Shown in pieces: positions 8,755 to 17,507 of a stretch of 64,000 nucleotides of DNA. Below the pieces are notes generated by a model. That model worked only from the letters and a program-made list of their open reading frames with translations. It did no database searches and was not told the DNA's origin. The position numbers and the translations under genes are program-made. Source of the stretch: Lysinibacillus sp. FSL W8-0992 (lineage in GTDB: Bacteria > Bacillota > Bacilli > Bacillales_A > Planococcaceae); the NCBI RefSeq assembly GCF_038008685.1, contig NZ_JBBOZQ010000001.1:3720001-3784000 (forward strand), read 5' to 3'. The first letter of the stretch is position 1, and each line of letters begins with the position of its first letter.

Positions 8755-9314
8755 TTCAAAACAGAAAACATTCGAATCATCACTATGAAAAACACGATTA
8801 CTGATAATTCAAGCGGGCTGTCCCACCCTGCCCATATACAGAGTGCACATACTATTGTTAGTACAGCATGAATTTCTTCTCTTAATGCAAGTGGGGTTCT
8901 CCCAGCTAACAAATCACGAATCATGCCACCACCAACACCCGTAAACATAGAAGCAATAATAATGATGCCGATGTCGTGCTGTAAGCTTTTTGCTAACAAT
9001 CCGCCCTGTATAGCAAAAGAAGCTAGGCCAATTGAATCAAAGAAATAGCCCCAGCGGTTCCAGTGATGAATCCAATTCTTTTTGACAAATAAAATAGTCG
9101 TTAGCGTAGCTAAAACAACTAATAAAGAATGACGATCCCATATATCTGACACAGGTATATCCAGTACAACATTACGGATAATGGAACCACCATAAGACGT
9201 AGTAAGACCGAGCACAAATATACCAATAAAAGAATATTTGGCCTGTATCGCAACAAATGCACCACTTATGGCGTATGCAATCATGCCAATGATGTGTAAT
9301 ACTGTCCAGGTCAC
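8736..9314 (-). CDS. TRIC cation-channel family (UPF0126) membrane protein
   Basis: This 192-residue protein has seven predicted membrane segments and the two-fold repeat of the UPF0126/TRIC family (GAFVAIQAKYSFIGIFVLG and GLLAKSLQHDIGIIIIASMFTGVGGGMIRDLL). The start is GTG 9314 after AAGGGGG. B. subtilis YvgT is a family member. In other bacteria TRIC genes can sit behind glycine riboswitches; I see none here. The last five codons come from a repeated motif also found at two other gene ends in this window, so the native C-terminus may have been altered. A terminator hairpin lies 27 bases upstream of the gene. Confidence 0.85.
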   Translation of the reverse strand: MTWTVLHIIGMIAYAISGAFVAIQAKYSFIGIFVLGLTTSYGGSIIRNVVLDIPVSDIWDRHSLLVVLATLTTILFVKKNWIHHWNRWGYFFDSIGLASFAIQGGLLAKSLQHDIGIIIIASMFTGVGGGMIRDLLAGRTPLALREEIHAVLTIVCALCIWAGWDSPLELSVIVFFIVMIRMFSVLKCQARK

Positions 9315-9340
9315 ATAATCCAGCCCCCTTTTTTATATAC

Positions 9341-9400
9341 AAAAAAGCCCGCCCATAAAATAGTTGCGCATTAACAACGCAAGCTATTTTATGGCGGGCT
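9341..9400 (-). terminator. Long hairpin with U-tract upstream of TRIC gene
   Basis: Arms of about 22 bases (GCCCGCCATAAAATAGCTTGCG read on the minus strand, and its complement) end in TTTTTT on the minus strand. It most likely terminates the regulator gene at 9553-10473. A short frame starting at 9435 after GGTGAG runs through it, so an attenuator for the TRIC gene is also possible. Confidence 0.75.
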
Positions 9401-9552
9401 AATATCATAGCAGTAATACCTACTAATTTATCCATCTCACCATATATCGTGAAAATTTTATAGAGGCTGTGCAATATCCAAATGACACAACGACCATTAA
9501 ATTTACTAGTTAAAATTGTAATTGATTTTTATCATAAACTCAATATGAAATT

Positions 9553-10473
9553 TTATGATAGCGTTTCATACATAACTTGCCCCATTTGAGAGACGTCATA
9601 ATCTCCTAATGCAGCCACTTCAGATTGGAAATCAGGTGCATTTAAAATCTCCTTCACCGCATCAATTAGTTGTCGGTTTTCAGGCGTTTTTAATAACACA
9701 ATATCATAACGCTCTTTAACAACTGGAATAAAATCGACATCAATGAGCTTGGCGATTTTTTCAATTCCTATCCCAACATCAGCGTGTCCATTGGCGACAG
9801 CAGAAGCAACATCAAGATGGCTCATTTCTTCACGGGAATAGCCTTCAATAGTGGTCGGTACAATATTATGAACACGCAATTGCTCATCTAACAAAGTGCG
9901 AGCACCTGAGCCTTTCTCACGGTTAATGAAGTTAAATGACTTTGTTTGAAAATCTTCAAATGTGCGGATTTGCAATGGATTCCCTTTTTGAACATAGAAA
10001 CCTGCTTTACGTGATACTACATTCATGAGGACAAACGGATGGCTCACAAAGATTTTCTTTACATAAGGCGTATTATAATCTCCTGTATCTCCATCAAACA
10101 TATGTAAACTCGCAATATCACAGTCTCCATTATACAACGCCATCACACCATTAAAACTACCTTCATGTGAACGCAACACTTTCGTAGACTGCCTTTTCTC
10201 AATATATTTGGCTAAAATATCTAATACTAAATCTTGTCCACTTATAATTATTTTTGAATAATTTTTAGTCTGAGTTGCTACGGATGTCAATGACGCACTA
10301 CCTGTTTTTCGTTTTTGTATATAGGCTTGTAAGTCAGCACGATCTACCCGCATTTGCCTTCCTACACGGAAGACTGGCAATTCTTCCTTTTTCACTAAAT
10401 CATAAATCGTCAATTTCGAAACTTTTAATAATTGTGCAACCTCTTCAATCGTATAGGATTGTTCTTGTGACAT
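9553..10473 (-). CDS. Molybdate-responsive one-component regulator (HTH plus binding-protein domain, YvgK-like)
   Basis: The 306-residue protein has an excisionase/MerR-like helix-turn-helix at residues 5-52 (YTIEEVAQLLKVSKLTIYDLV) and, from about residue 75, a periplasmic-binding-protein fold of the molybdate/tungstate type (SGARTLLDEQL is the family's ligand-loop region). GAGGAG precedes the ATG. It is divergent from modA, as yvgK is from yvgLM in B. subtilis. It probably senses intracellular oxyanion and controls modAB through the TTATAA array between the genes. Activation versus repression cannot be told. Confidence 0.85.
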   Translation of the reverse strand: MSQEQSYTIEEVAQLLKVSKLTIYDLVKKEELPVFRVGRQMRVDRADLQAYIQKRKTGSASLTSVATQTKNYSKIIISGQDLVLDILAKYIEKRQSTKVLRSHEGSFNGVMALYNGDCDIASLHMFDGDTGDYNTPYVKKIFVSHPFVLMNVVSRKAGFYVQKGNPLQIRTFEDFQTKSFNFINREKGSGARTLLDEQLRVHNIVPTTIEGYSREEMSHLDVASAVANGHADVGIGIEKIAKLIDVDFIPVVKERYDIVLLKTPENRQLIDAVKEILNAPDFQSEVAALGDYDVSQMGQVMYETLS

Positions 10474-10571
10474 AAAATTTCTCCTCCTATATACCTCTAT
10501 TTACATGGTAACGTATTTATAGCTTTATGAACATCTTGAAATTTTCTACCAAATCTATCTTTCTTTTTTAC

Positions 10572-10617
10572 TTATAACTGTTTATAATTTGTTATGTCTT
10601 GTTATAACGAGTTATAA
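10572..10617. promoter_or_regulatory. Five TTATAA-like repeats at exact 10-bp period before modA
   Basis: TTATAA occurs at 10572, 10582, 10602 and 10612, with TTATGT at 10592, so five half-sites lie on the same face of the helix. The array ends one base before the AAGGAG of modA, so a bound protein would cover the transcript start or ribosome-site region. It is the obvious target for the divergent regulator. Confidence 0.65.
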
Positions 10618-10633
10618 AAGGAGTATTATCATA

Positions 10634-11419
10634 GTGAAAAAATTTTATAGTTTATTTGCGACACTAGCATTACTAGTTGGGCTACTTGCAGCCTGTGGTA
10701 ACCAAGAAAAAGAGGTGACAGCAAACGAACCCGTTGAATTAACGATTTCTGCGGCAGCTAGTTTACAGGATGCCTTAGAAGAACTTAAAACAACTTATGA
10801 AAAACAACACGATACGATCAAAATCCTCTATAACTTTGGTGGTTCTGGTGCATTACAGCAACAAATTTTACAGGGTGCTCCTGCAGATCTTTTCTTTTCA
10901 GCCGCGGAAGATAAATTCGATGCGCTTGTAGAAAAAGAAATGATTGATCAAAAGCAAGGAACGGATCTTTTAGCCAATGAATTAGTATTAATCGTTCCTA
11001 AAAATAATGAAAAACAAATCAAATCCTTTGAAGATTTACAACTAGCAGGAAAAATCGCGCTTGGTACACCCGAAACGGTTCCTGCTGGGCAGTATGGCGT
11101 CGACACATTAAAAAATATGCAACTTTGGGATTCACTTGAATTGAAAGTGGTGTATACAAAAGATGTGCGTCAAGTACTTACTTACACAGAAACAGAAAAC
11201 GTAGATGCTGGAATGGTTTATAAGACAGATGCCCTTGTCTCCGATAAAGTTGATATCGTTGCGACTGCTGATAAAGCTATGCATGCACCGATTATTTATC
11301 CTGTAGGTGTCTTAAAAGCGAGTAAGCATGCTCAAGAAGCGGAAGATTTTTATCAATTTTTACAAAGTGACGAAGCAATGAATATTTTTAAAAAGTATGG
11401 GTTTAAAGGAGCTCACTAA
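10634..11419 (+). CDS. modA: Molybdate-binding lipoprotein ModA
   Basis: Start taken at GTG 10634, 10 bases after AAAAGGAG; this gives VKKFYSLFATLALLVGLLAAC, a lipoprotein signal with Cys near residue 22. The mature protein has ModA landmarks: ISAAASLQDALEEL (oxyanion-binding serine loop), FGGSGALQQQI, GAPADLFFSA, and VDAGMVYKTDA. It hands molybdate or tungstate to ModB. The gene ends two bases before modB starts, so they form one operon. Confidence 0.93.
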   Translation: MKKFYSLFATLALLVGLLAACGNQEKEVTANEPVELTISAAASLQDALEELKTTYEKQHDTIKILYNFGGSGALQQQILQGAPADLFFSAAEDKFDALVEKEMIDQKQGTDLLANELVLIVPKNNEKQIKSFEDLQLAGKIALGTPETVPAGQYGVDTLKNMQLWDSLELKVVYTKDVRQVLTYTETENVDAGMVYKTDALVSDKVDIVATADKAMHAPIIYPVGVLKASKHAQEAEDFYQFLQSDEAMNIFKKYGFKGAH

Positions 11420-11421
11420 AA

Positions 11422-12078
11422 ATGAGTACCGATTTTTGGTCTCCACTTAAACTTTCAATTGAAATTGCCTTTGTTGCGGGAATTCTCGCTATTATAGCAG
11501 GAATTTTACTGGGGAAATGGATGGCAACCCATCATTTTAAAGGGAAGCTATTGCTAGAAACCGTGTTGCTCTTACCTTTAGTATTACCTCCTACTGTAGT
11601 AGGTTTCCTGCTCATCGTTATTTTTGGGAAAAACAGTTTTTTTGGAAATCTAATTGTATGGCTTTTCGATCAGCCAGTCATATTCACATGGTGGGCTGCT
11701 GTTATCGCTTCTACGATTGTTGCCTTTCCTTTAATGTATCAATCAGCTAAAACGGGCTTTGCCTCTGTTGATCGCGATATTGAAAATGCAGCACGTGTAG
11801 ATGGGGCTAACGAATGGCAAGTCTTTCTTTATGTGTCCATACCCCTTGCTTTAAAAGCGCTTGTATCTGGCGGGATTTTAAGCTTCACACGAGCTTTAGG
11901 TGAGTTTGGAGCGACATTAATGTTTGCGGGGAATATTCCAGGGAAAACACAAACAACACCGCTAGCTATTTATATGGCGATTGATTCGGGAAACATGACC
12001 CTTGCCTGGACATGGGTTTTGTGTATGATCGCTATTTCCTTCCTTTTACTTCTTAGTATCCATTTGCTAAAAGTATAA
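11422..12078 (+). CDS. modB: Molybdate ABC transporter permease ModB
   Basis: This 218-residue protein has about five membrane segments, the ModB-typical LPLVLPPTVVGFLL, and the EAA loop NAARVDGANEWQVFLYVSIPLA that docks an ATPase. It ends with an internal-membrane helix and a terminator follows at once. No modC lies downstream or anywhere in the window, so the ATPase must be encoded elsewhere or shared. The same gene arrangement without modC is, to my knowledge, seen at yvgKLM in B. subtilis. Confidence 0.93.
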   Translation: MSTDFWSPLKLSIEIAFVAGILAIIAGILLGKWMATHHFKGKLLLETVLLLPLVLPPTVVGFLLIVIFGKNSFFGNLIVWLFDQPVIFTWWAAVIASTIVAFPLMYQSAKTGFASVDRDIENAARVDGANEWQVFLYVSIPLALKALVSGGILSFTRALGEFGATLMFAGNIPGKTQTTPLAIYMAIDSGNMTLAWTWVLCMIAISFLLLLSIHLLKV

Positions 12079-12081
12079 GAG

Positions 12082-12124
12082 AAAAAGTGTTAGATTGACC
12101 GCAATCAATCTAACACTTTTTTTG
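12082..12124 (+). terminator. Intrinsic terminator after modB
   Basis: A 17-base stem (AAAAGTGTTAGATTGA and its complement) with a CCGCAA loop is followed by TTTTTTT. Confidence 0.9.
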
Positions 12125-12275
12125 CTGTGCCGTTGTTGTTCGTTACGGCGGATGCTTTCCTCACTTAGCACACCGTAAGACGTGTGTTATGCGTTACTGC
12201 ATAGCTTCTTTCATGTTACATAGCGAAATTTACTAACACGATTAAAATTTTACGTTTTATCCCGCTCTTTTGTCT

Positions 12276-12509
12276 TCATCCCCCACTGATGGGTGGGATA
12301 AAGGCGATAGTGTCTCCCGATTTGACGATTGTAGTATCCGTTGCAAATTCCTCATTTACTGCCGTCATTATTTGTTGTAATGATAGCTGTGGATAGTGCT
12401 CTTCCATCCACTCTTTCAAGTGAGCAACCGTCACATCTGACAGCTCTACAGTTAGCTTTGATTCACCAACCAATTCCTGTAGATGTGCAAATAATAAGAT
12501 GTTAATCAC
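12276..12509 (-). CDS. moaD: Molybdopterin synthase small subunit MoaD
   Basis: A 77-residue ubiquitin-like protein that ends in the diagnostic Gly-Gly tail (IPPISGG), which carries the thiocarboxylate used as sulfur donor for molybdopterin. GTG 12509 follows GGAGGAAAA and overlaps the end of moaE by 8 bases. The tail is adenylated by the MoeB-like protein encoded three genes upstream in the same run. Confidence 0.93.
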   Translation of the reverse strand: MINILLFAHLQELVGESKLTVELSDVTVAHLKEWMEEHYPQLSLQQIMTAVNEEFATDTTIVKSGDTIAFIPPISGG

Positions 12510-12987
12510 ACTTTTCCTCCTCCTCCTGAATAACTGGTTCCCCTTGCGGATAAGGGATATTTTCTAATTGATCACCAATCCATTCTGTCCCGTCTTCCCA
12601 ATGTTCTTTTTTCCATATAGGAACAATTTGCTTAATACGGTCAATCGCATATTCATTTGCCAAATATGCGATTTTACGATGTGGTGATGACACCGCAATT
12701 ACGACCGCAATATCAGAAATAGCTAAGTGCCCTACACGATGGGAAATGGCTATTTTTACTTCTGGCCATTGCTCTTGTATTTCCTTCGCAATCTGTTCAA
12801 ACATTTTTATCGCCATCGCAGGATAGGCTTGATATTCCAAATGCAATGTTTTTTTACCATTTGTCATTTCACGCACTGTGCCAATGAATAGTGTAATAGC
12901 TCCAGCATTTCGACTAAGTACTTTTTGTCTTACTTGCTCTACATCAATCGGTTTATCAATAATTTCAAACAACGGTGCCGTCATCAT
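12502..12987 (-). CDS. moaE: Molybdopterin synthase large subunit MoaE
   Basis: This 161-residue protein carries the MoaE features: GAITLFIGTVRE near the start, the HRVGHLAISDIAVVIAVSSPHR stretch in the middle, and the KKEHWEDG lysine motif near residue 125, which is the catalytic region that receives the MoaD tail. It starts within the mobB stop (ATGA) and overlaps moaD, so the three genes are translated together. Product: molybdopterin from cyclic pyranopterin monophosphate. Confidence 0.94.
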   Translation of the reverse strand: MMTAPLFEIIDKPIDVEQVRQKVLSRNAGAITLFIGTVREMTNGKKTLHLEYQAYPAMAIKMFEQIAKEIQEQWPEVKIAISHRVGHLAISDIAVVIAVSSPHRKIAYLANEYAIDRIKQIVPIWKKEHWEDGTEWIGDQLENIPYPQGEPVIQEEEEKCD

Positions 12988-13505
12988 TTCCCCCTCATTT
13001 CTTTCAACAAAAATTCCATATATTGTGTTTCATCATGTATCGAATACGCTGGGATCGTTAGGGACGAATCGAGTGGATAGCTTGGCCAATAGATTACACA
13101 AATAATATTGGTTACTTGCTGTAGTAGCACATGATCCTGTGCTGTTCGTAGAAGCACAGCCTTTGGATAATGTTCGTATTTATACCCTTCAATCAAAATG
13201 ATATCCATTGGAAAAGAAGCATAAATCGCTAGTATCTCAGCCAGTTGCCAGTTATTTTGGTGAATACTCATCCGTAAAGTACCCTCACCCTCCACTGCTG
13301 TGATCATCGCACCCGCCTGCTCATGCCGGCTACTATCTTTCGAATTTTCAACCATTGGCACACCACCATGTCCGTGATGCTTAATCGTTCCTACTCGTAG
13401 CCCTTCCTTTGTAGCTTGCTTAATCAATTGCTCCATCAGCGTCGTTTTTCCACTATCTTGATAACCAACTATCTGTAAGATTTTTCGATGTTGTCCCAAG
13501 GCCAT
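12984..13505 (-). CDS. mobB: Molybdopterin-guanine dinucleotide biosynthesis protein MobB
   Basis: This 173-residue P-loop protein has Walker A GYQDSGKTTLM near residue 13, TIKHHGHGG, and the DIILIEGYK motif near residue 100, as in MobB. It binds GTP and helps MobA make the dinucleotide cofactor. The start overlaps moeA by 37 bases with AAGGAAGTG just upstream; TTG at 13499 is an alternative start. Confidence 0.92.
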   Translation of the reverse strand: MALGQHRKILQIVGYQDSGKTTLMEQLIKQATKEGLRVGTIKHHGHGGVPMVENSKDSSRHEQAGAMITAVEGEGTLRMSIHQNNWQLAEILAIYASFPMDIILIEGYKYEHYPKAVLLRTAQDHVLLQQVTNIICVIYWPSYPLDSSLTIPAYSIHDETQYMEFLLKEMRGK

Positions 13506-14758
13506 TCACTTCCTTGCAAATCTTCTAACAATAAAACTGCTACTGACATGTCCTTTTCATAGCCTCGTGAACCACCAGGTAAGACGATGAAAGCATTGGC
13601 TGACGCCAACGAAGAAACTGCACTCGATTTGTCAAAGCCAGATGGTACTGTTACTAGCTTACCTTCTTCATAATAGGCTTGTGCGCGTACAAAACGTGTA
13701 AAGGGATTTGGCTTTGTAAAATCCGCCCCTAAAATCGCTTGCGCTCTACGTAAATGGGGTTGAGCATTACTATATGCAGTGCGAATAATCGGGCGTACAA
13801 AAAGTTCAAAGCCAACGTAGCAAGCTGAAGGATTCCCCGAAAGCCCAAACAATAATTTGTCGTCGCGAACAGCCACCGTTGTCACACTACCTGGACGCAT
13901 CGCCACTTTATTAAACAGTACGTTTGCATGAATCGCTTCGTAAATGGCTGGTAAATAATCATAATCACCTACAGAAACGCCTCCCGTTGTAATTAGAATA
14001 TCTACTTCCTGTAAGGCGTTTTCAACGTTTTTAATACATAACTCAAGGTCATCGCTAAACTTGCCGTAATATTTTACTTGTGCTCCAGCCCGCTCAATTT
14101 GCGCCATCATCATATAGGCATTACTATTTCGAATTTTACCGGGCTGTAAAGATTCGCCTGGCTCTAGTAATTCGCTACCAGTTGCAATGACACCAATGAC
14201 CGTTTTACGATAAACAGGTACTTGCTCATAGCCAAAAGTAGCGAGTAATGCCATTACACCTGGGTTAATATATTGACCTTTTTCAATGAGAATAGTGCCT
14301 TGCTGTACATCTTCCCCTTTATAGGAAATGTTTGTCCCTGCTTCAAAAGATCGTTTAATCGACATATACTTTTGATGATCTTCTTCAAAAGTATGGGTTA
14401 ATTCTAGCATGACCACTGCATCACACCCTTGTGGTATAGGGGCCCCTGTCATAATGCGGACAGCTTGTCGTTCGCCTACTACTTCGTCATAGACATAGCC
14501 TGCGCCAATTTCCCCAACAACCTGAAATTGAACTGGATGCTGCGAAGAAGCTTCTTTGCTATCGACGGAACGAATGGCATAGCCATCATATGGTGAACGG
14601 TCAAAAGCTGGTACATCATGATCGGCCCTAATAGCTTCTGCAATAAAGCGACCATGGGCTTGCGTTAATGACACAAGCTCTTTTTTTGCTTGAAAAGCAT
14701 AGTCCATTACACGATGAACAGCTTCTGCTACTGGAATTGGTTGTCTTTTTTCTAGCAT
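13469..14758 (-). CDS. moeA: Molybdopterin molybdenumtransferase MoeA
   Basis: ATG 14758 lies 8 bases after AAAGGAG and is preferred over the in-frame GTG at 14767, which touches that site. The 429-residue protein shows the MoeA signatures DVPAFDRSPYDGYA, MTGAPIPQGCDAVV, ITTGGVSVGDYD and the LSGNPSACYVGFELFVRP active-site region. It inserts molybdate into adenylated molybdopterin. It lies directly after moeB and overlaps mobB. Confidence 0.94.
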   Translation of the reverse strand: MLEKRQPIPVAEAVHRVMDYAFQAKKELVSLTQAHGRFIAEAIRADHDVPAFDRSPYDGYAIRSVDSKEASSQHPVQFQVVGEIGAGYVYDEVVGERQAVRIMTGAPIPQGCDAVVMLELTHTFEEDHQKYMSIKRSFEAGTNISYKGEDVQQGTILIEKGQYINPGVMALLATFGYEQVPVYRKTVIGVIATGSELLEPGESLQPGKIRNSNAYMMMAQIERAGAQVKYYGKFSDDLELCIKNVENALQEVDILITTGGVSVGDYDYLPAIYEAIHANVLFNKVAMRPGSVTTVAVRDDKLLFGLSGNPSACYVGFELFVRPIIRTAYSNAQPHLRRAQAILGADFTKPNPFTRFVRAQAYYEEGKLVTVPSGFDKSSAVSSLASANAFIVLPGGSRGYEKDMSVAVLLLEDLQGSEWPWDNIEKSYR

Positions 14759-14771
14759 TTTACACACTCCT

Positions 14772-15788
14772 TTAACCTAATAAACGATAGTAAATGGTTT
14801 TAGCTTTTTGTATATCTTGTACACCATGAATTACAACTCGCCCATCTTGGAAAATGACGATTCGGTAATCGTCAGCTTGGCAAGAAAGCAAATAAGGATT
14901 CATCTGAATTTCACCATAGGCGCGAAGTTGGTTTGCCAGCTGCTCGAATTGATAGTGAATCGGCTTTGGTGGTCGAATTTGGATTGCATCCCGTCCACAA
15001 AGTATTTGTAATTTAGTTTGATTTTCATAGGATAAATAAGGATATATTGGGTGATTACCACAAGATGGACAATCGGACTGCCTTATTTTATCTACATTGA
15101 TTTCATAGTGTTGATTTTGCCAAACATCAAACGTTAAGTAGCTTTTTCTTAATGCTTTCTCATCACCAACAAGCAATTTTAAAACTTCTGCCACTTGATA
15201 GGCAGCAACAATTTGGACCGTTGGGCTAATAATTCCTACCGTATCGCAAGTCATCCCAGTATGGGGCATTACTTTTAATAAGCAATGCAAACAAGGTGTT
15301 TTGCCAGGTACAATCGTATAAGTCGCACCATAACTTCCAACACAAGAGCCGTAAACCCAAGGAATACTATATTTTTGAGCAAGGTCATTCATAAAAAAAC
15401 GAACATCAAAATTATCAGTCGCATCGACCAACACATCTACATCTTTTAACAATGGTAGCAGCGACTCTGTACAAGCATCCATAATGACGGCATTGATTTC
15501 TACTTCTGCATTAATTTGTTGAAGACGATTTTTAGCTGCAATGACTTTCGGCATTTTCTCTTGTGCATCTAGCTCTGTATACAATTGTTGTCTTTGTAAA
15601 TTACTCCACTCTACATAATCACGGTCAATGAGTGTCAGTTTGCCAATACCCGCACGCACAAGCGCTTCAGCACTAGCACTCCCTAATGCACCCGCACCTA
15701 TTATTAGGACATGTTTTTGTTGGATAGAAGCTTGCCCTGTTTGGCCGATAGGATTAAATAATTGTTGTCTAGAATATCTATTTTGCAT
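14772..15788 (-). CDS. moeB: MoaD-adenylating enzyme, MoeB/ThiF family
   Basis: This 338-residue E1-like protein has the nucleotide loop GAGALGSASAEALVRAGIG near residue 32, DRDYVEWSNLQRQ, and DATDNFDVRF. Zinc cysteines are visible as CLHC and CPSCG, and the conserved MTCDTVG cysteine lies between them. It adenylates the C-terminal glycine of MoaD. A C-terminal extension of about 90 residues follows the zinc pair, close to the length of the Bacillus protein. It is first of the run moeB-moeA-mobB-moaE-moaD and diverges from moaB. A role in thiamine sulfur transfer cannot be excluded. Confidence 0.9.
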   Translation of the reverse strand: MQNRYSRQQLFNPIGQTGQASIQQKHVLIIGAGALGSASAEALVRAGIGKLTLIDRDYVEWSNLQRQQLYTELDAQEKMPKVIAAKNRLQQINAEVEINAVIMDACTESLLPLLKDVDVLVDATDNFDVRFFMNDLAQKYSIPWVYGSCVGSYGATYTIVPGKTPCLHCLLKVMPHTGMTCDTVGIISPTVQIVAAYQVAEVLKLLVGDEKALRKSYLTFDVWQNQHYEINVDKIRQSDCPSCGNHPIYPYLSYENQTKLQILCGRDAIQIRPPKPIHYQFEQLANQLRAYGEIQMNPYLLSCQADDYRIVIFQDGRVVIHGVQDIQKAKTIYYRLLG

Positions 15789-15895
15789 AAGTATATGGCC
15801 TTTCTTTCTATGAATTTTCGTTTGACCTTTTCATTTATAGCATTATAATAAAGGCAATGTTTTTAAGTAAAACACGTTCGAAGGAGGTCTTTACT

Positions 15896-16390
15896 GTGCA
15901 TCCCACACATCATCAGCAACCAATACAAGTTGCTATTTTAACGGTCAGTGACACACGCACAAAGGCAGATGATCATGCTGGACAGCGTATTCAATCATTA
16001 CTTCAAGAAGCTACATTTGTCGTTGTGGACTATCAACTAACAAAGGATGAGCCACTGGATATCGCTAGTCATGTAAAAAAATGGTGCAGTGATTCAACAA
16101 TTAATACCATTATCGTCACGGGTGGAACAGGTTTTACACCAAGAGACCAAACTTACGACACCATTTTGCCTCTTTTTGAAAAAGAAATGATGGGGTTTGG
16201 TGAATTATTTCGAACACTCAGCTATGAAGAAATTGGCCCAAGAGCGATGTTTAGTCGTGCTACTGCTGGGAGTCTTCAACAAACAGCCATTTACGTTTTA
16301 CCAGGCTCCACAAATGCGGTGACACTGGCTATGACGAAGCTCATATTACCTACTGTCAAACATTTTGTTGGTGAGTTGAATCGCTTATGA
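15896..16390 (+). CDS. moaB: Molybdopterin adenylyltransferase family protein MoaB/MogA
   Basis: Start set at GTG 15896, 8 bases after AAGGAGG; an upstream ATG at 15857 has no such site. The 164-residue protein contains VAILTVSDTR, the TIIVTGGTGFTPRDQTYD nucleotide/pterin loop, and LPGSTNAV, as in MoaB/MogA. It adenylates molybdopterin before MoeA acts. Its stop overlaps the start of mobA (ATGA). Confidence 0.92.
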   Translation: MHPTHHQQPIQVAILTVSDTRTKADDHAGQRIQSLLQEATFVVVDYQLTKDEPLDIASHVKKWCSDSTINTIIVTGGTGFTPRDQTYDTILPLFEKEMMGFGELFRTLSYEEIGPRAMFSRATAGSLQQTAIYVLPGSTNAVTLAMTKLILPTVKHFVGELNRL

Positions 16391-16983
16391 AAATGAAAAT
16401 TGCTGGTATTGTATTAGCTGGCGGTCAATCCTCTCGGTATGGTAAACCTAAAATGTTTGAGATGTTTGCTGGGCAACCTTTATATAAGCATAGTCTCATA
16501 GCGTTGCAAAAAAATCAGCTATCCCCTCTCATCATTGCTACAAATGCGCACTTACAATATCAGTTTGAAGAGGAAAACGTCCACTGGATCATCGAAAAGC
16601 AACTACATCAAGGACCTCTTTTTGCCTTGCATCATATTATGACAACCTATCCTGATGTGGAATGGTTTTTTGTCGTAGCAAGCGATATGCCTTATATGAA
16701 TGCTGATTTTATCCAAAAAATGGTCACCTTCATTAATGACGATTATGATGCGATTATTCCTTTACAAGCGCTACGCGATCAACCATTAGCTGCATTATAT
16801 CGCCGTACAGCTTTATCCAAGGCACAACAATTAACGGAACAAAACAAACGAAGTATGAAAGTGCTGTTAGCGCAACTACGGGTTTGTTATGTCCCTTTTG
16901 ATGATGATAACTCAACATTTATCAATATTAATGCACAGCAAGATTGGTCAAAAACAAATAAAAAGGAGTCTAACAATGAATAA
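16387..16983 (+). CDS. mobA: Molybdenum cofactor guanylyltransferase MobA
   Basis: This 198-residue nucleotidyltransferase begins [19 protein letters not shown], the GTP-binding LAGG-x-SxRxGxxK motif, followed by a [10 protein letters not shown] and a VASDMPY metal-binding motif near residue 97. It joins GMP to molybdopterin, giving the bis-MGD form needed by formate dehydrogenase. The gene overlaps moaB by 4 bases and moaC by 8 bases. Confidence 0.93.
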   Translation: MKMKIAGIVLAGGQSSRYGKPKMFEMFAGQPLYKHSLIALQKNQLSPLIIATNAHLQYQFEEENVHWIIEKQLHQGPLFALHHIMTTYPDVEWFFVVASDMPYMNADFIQKMVTFINDDYDAIIPLQALRDQPLAALYRRTALSKAQQLTEQNKRSMKVLLAQLRVCYVPFDDDNSTFININAQQDWSKTNKKESNNE

Positions 16984-17458
16984 TTTTACACACTGGAACG
17001 ACGAAGGTCGTCCAAAAATGGTTGATATTTCAGAAAAGGAAATCACGACACGTACTGCAATTGCTCGTAGTATCATAACTTTATCTGATGTTGTCTATGA
17101 AGCCATCCAACAAGGTGACATTAAAAAAGGTGATCCAACGCAAGTTGCTCAAATTGCAGGGATTATGGGTGCAAAAAAAACCGCAGATATCATTCCCATG
17201 TGCCATCCCATCATGCTACAAGGCACAGATTTTCAATTTAATTACGAAAAGGCAGAGAACGGCTATGAGCTCCATATCCAAGCTACGGTCAAATGTAGTG
17301 GGAAAACTGGTGTTGAAATGGAAGCCCTCACTGCTGTTTCTATTGCTGCATTAACTTTTTATGATATGTGTAAAGCAGTTGATAAAACAATGGTCATTAA
17401 AGAAACCTATCTTGTTGAAAAAACTGGTGGGAAAAGTGGCACTTTTGTGCATAAATAA
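16976..17458 (+). CDS. moaC: Cyclic pyranopterin monophosphate synthase MoaC
   Basis: ATG 16976 follows AAAAGGAG at 6-7 bases. The 160-residue protein has [16 protein letters not shown] at the start, [13 protein letters not shown] in the middle and [14 protein letters not shown], all MoaC hallmarks, and the usual length. It acts after MoaA in the first step of cofactor synthesis. A shared terminator separates it from the convergent moaA gene. Confidence 0.95.
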   Translation: MNNFTHWNDEGRPKMVDISEKEITTRTAIARSIITLSDVVYEAIQQGDIKKGDPTQVAQIAGIMGAKKTADIIPMCHPIMLQGTDFQFNYEKAENGYELHIQATVKCSGKTGVEMEALTAVSIAALTFYDMCKAVDKTMVIKETYLVEKTGGKSGTFVHK

Positions 17459-17462
17459 ACAG

Positions 17463-17502
17463 AAAAATTCGGCATTATTTTGCCGATTTTTTCTGTTTTT
17501 TT
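17463..17502. terminator. Bidirectional terminator between moaC and moaA
   Basis: A stem with arms AAAAATTCGGCA and TGCCGATTTTTT lies 4 bases after moaC and 6 bases before the moaA stop, with T-runs usable from both sides. Confidence 0.85.
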
Positions 17503-17507
17503 ATACG

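Noticed and set aside
9172..9474. 100-residue minus-strand frame across the TRIC start
   Set aside because: It contains a terminator hairpin and overlaps the TRIC gene in another frame; at most its first part could be a leader peptide.
9315..9552. Glycine riboswitch before the TRIC gene
   Set aside because: The conserved glycine aptamer core was searched for on the minus strand and not seen.
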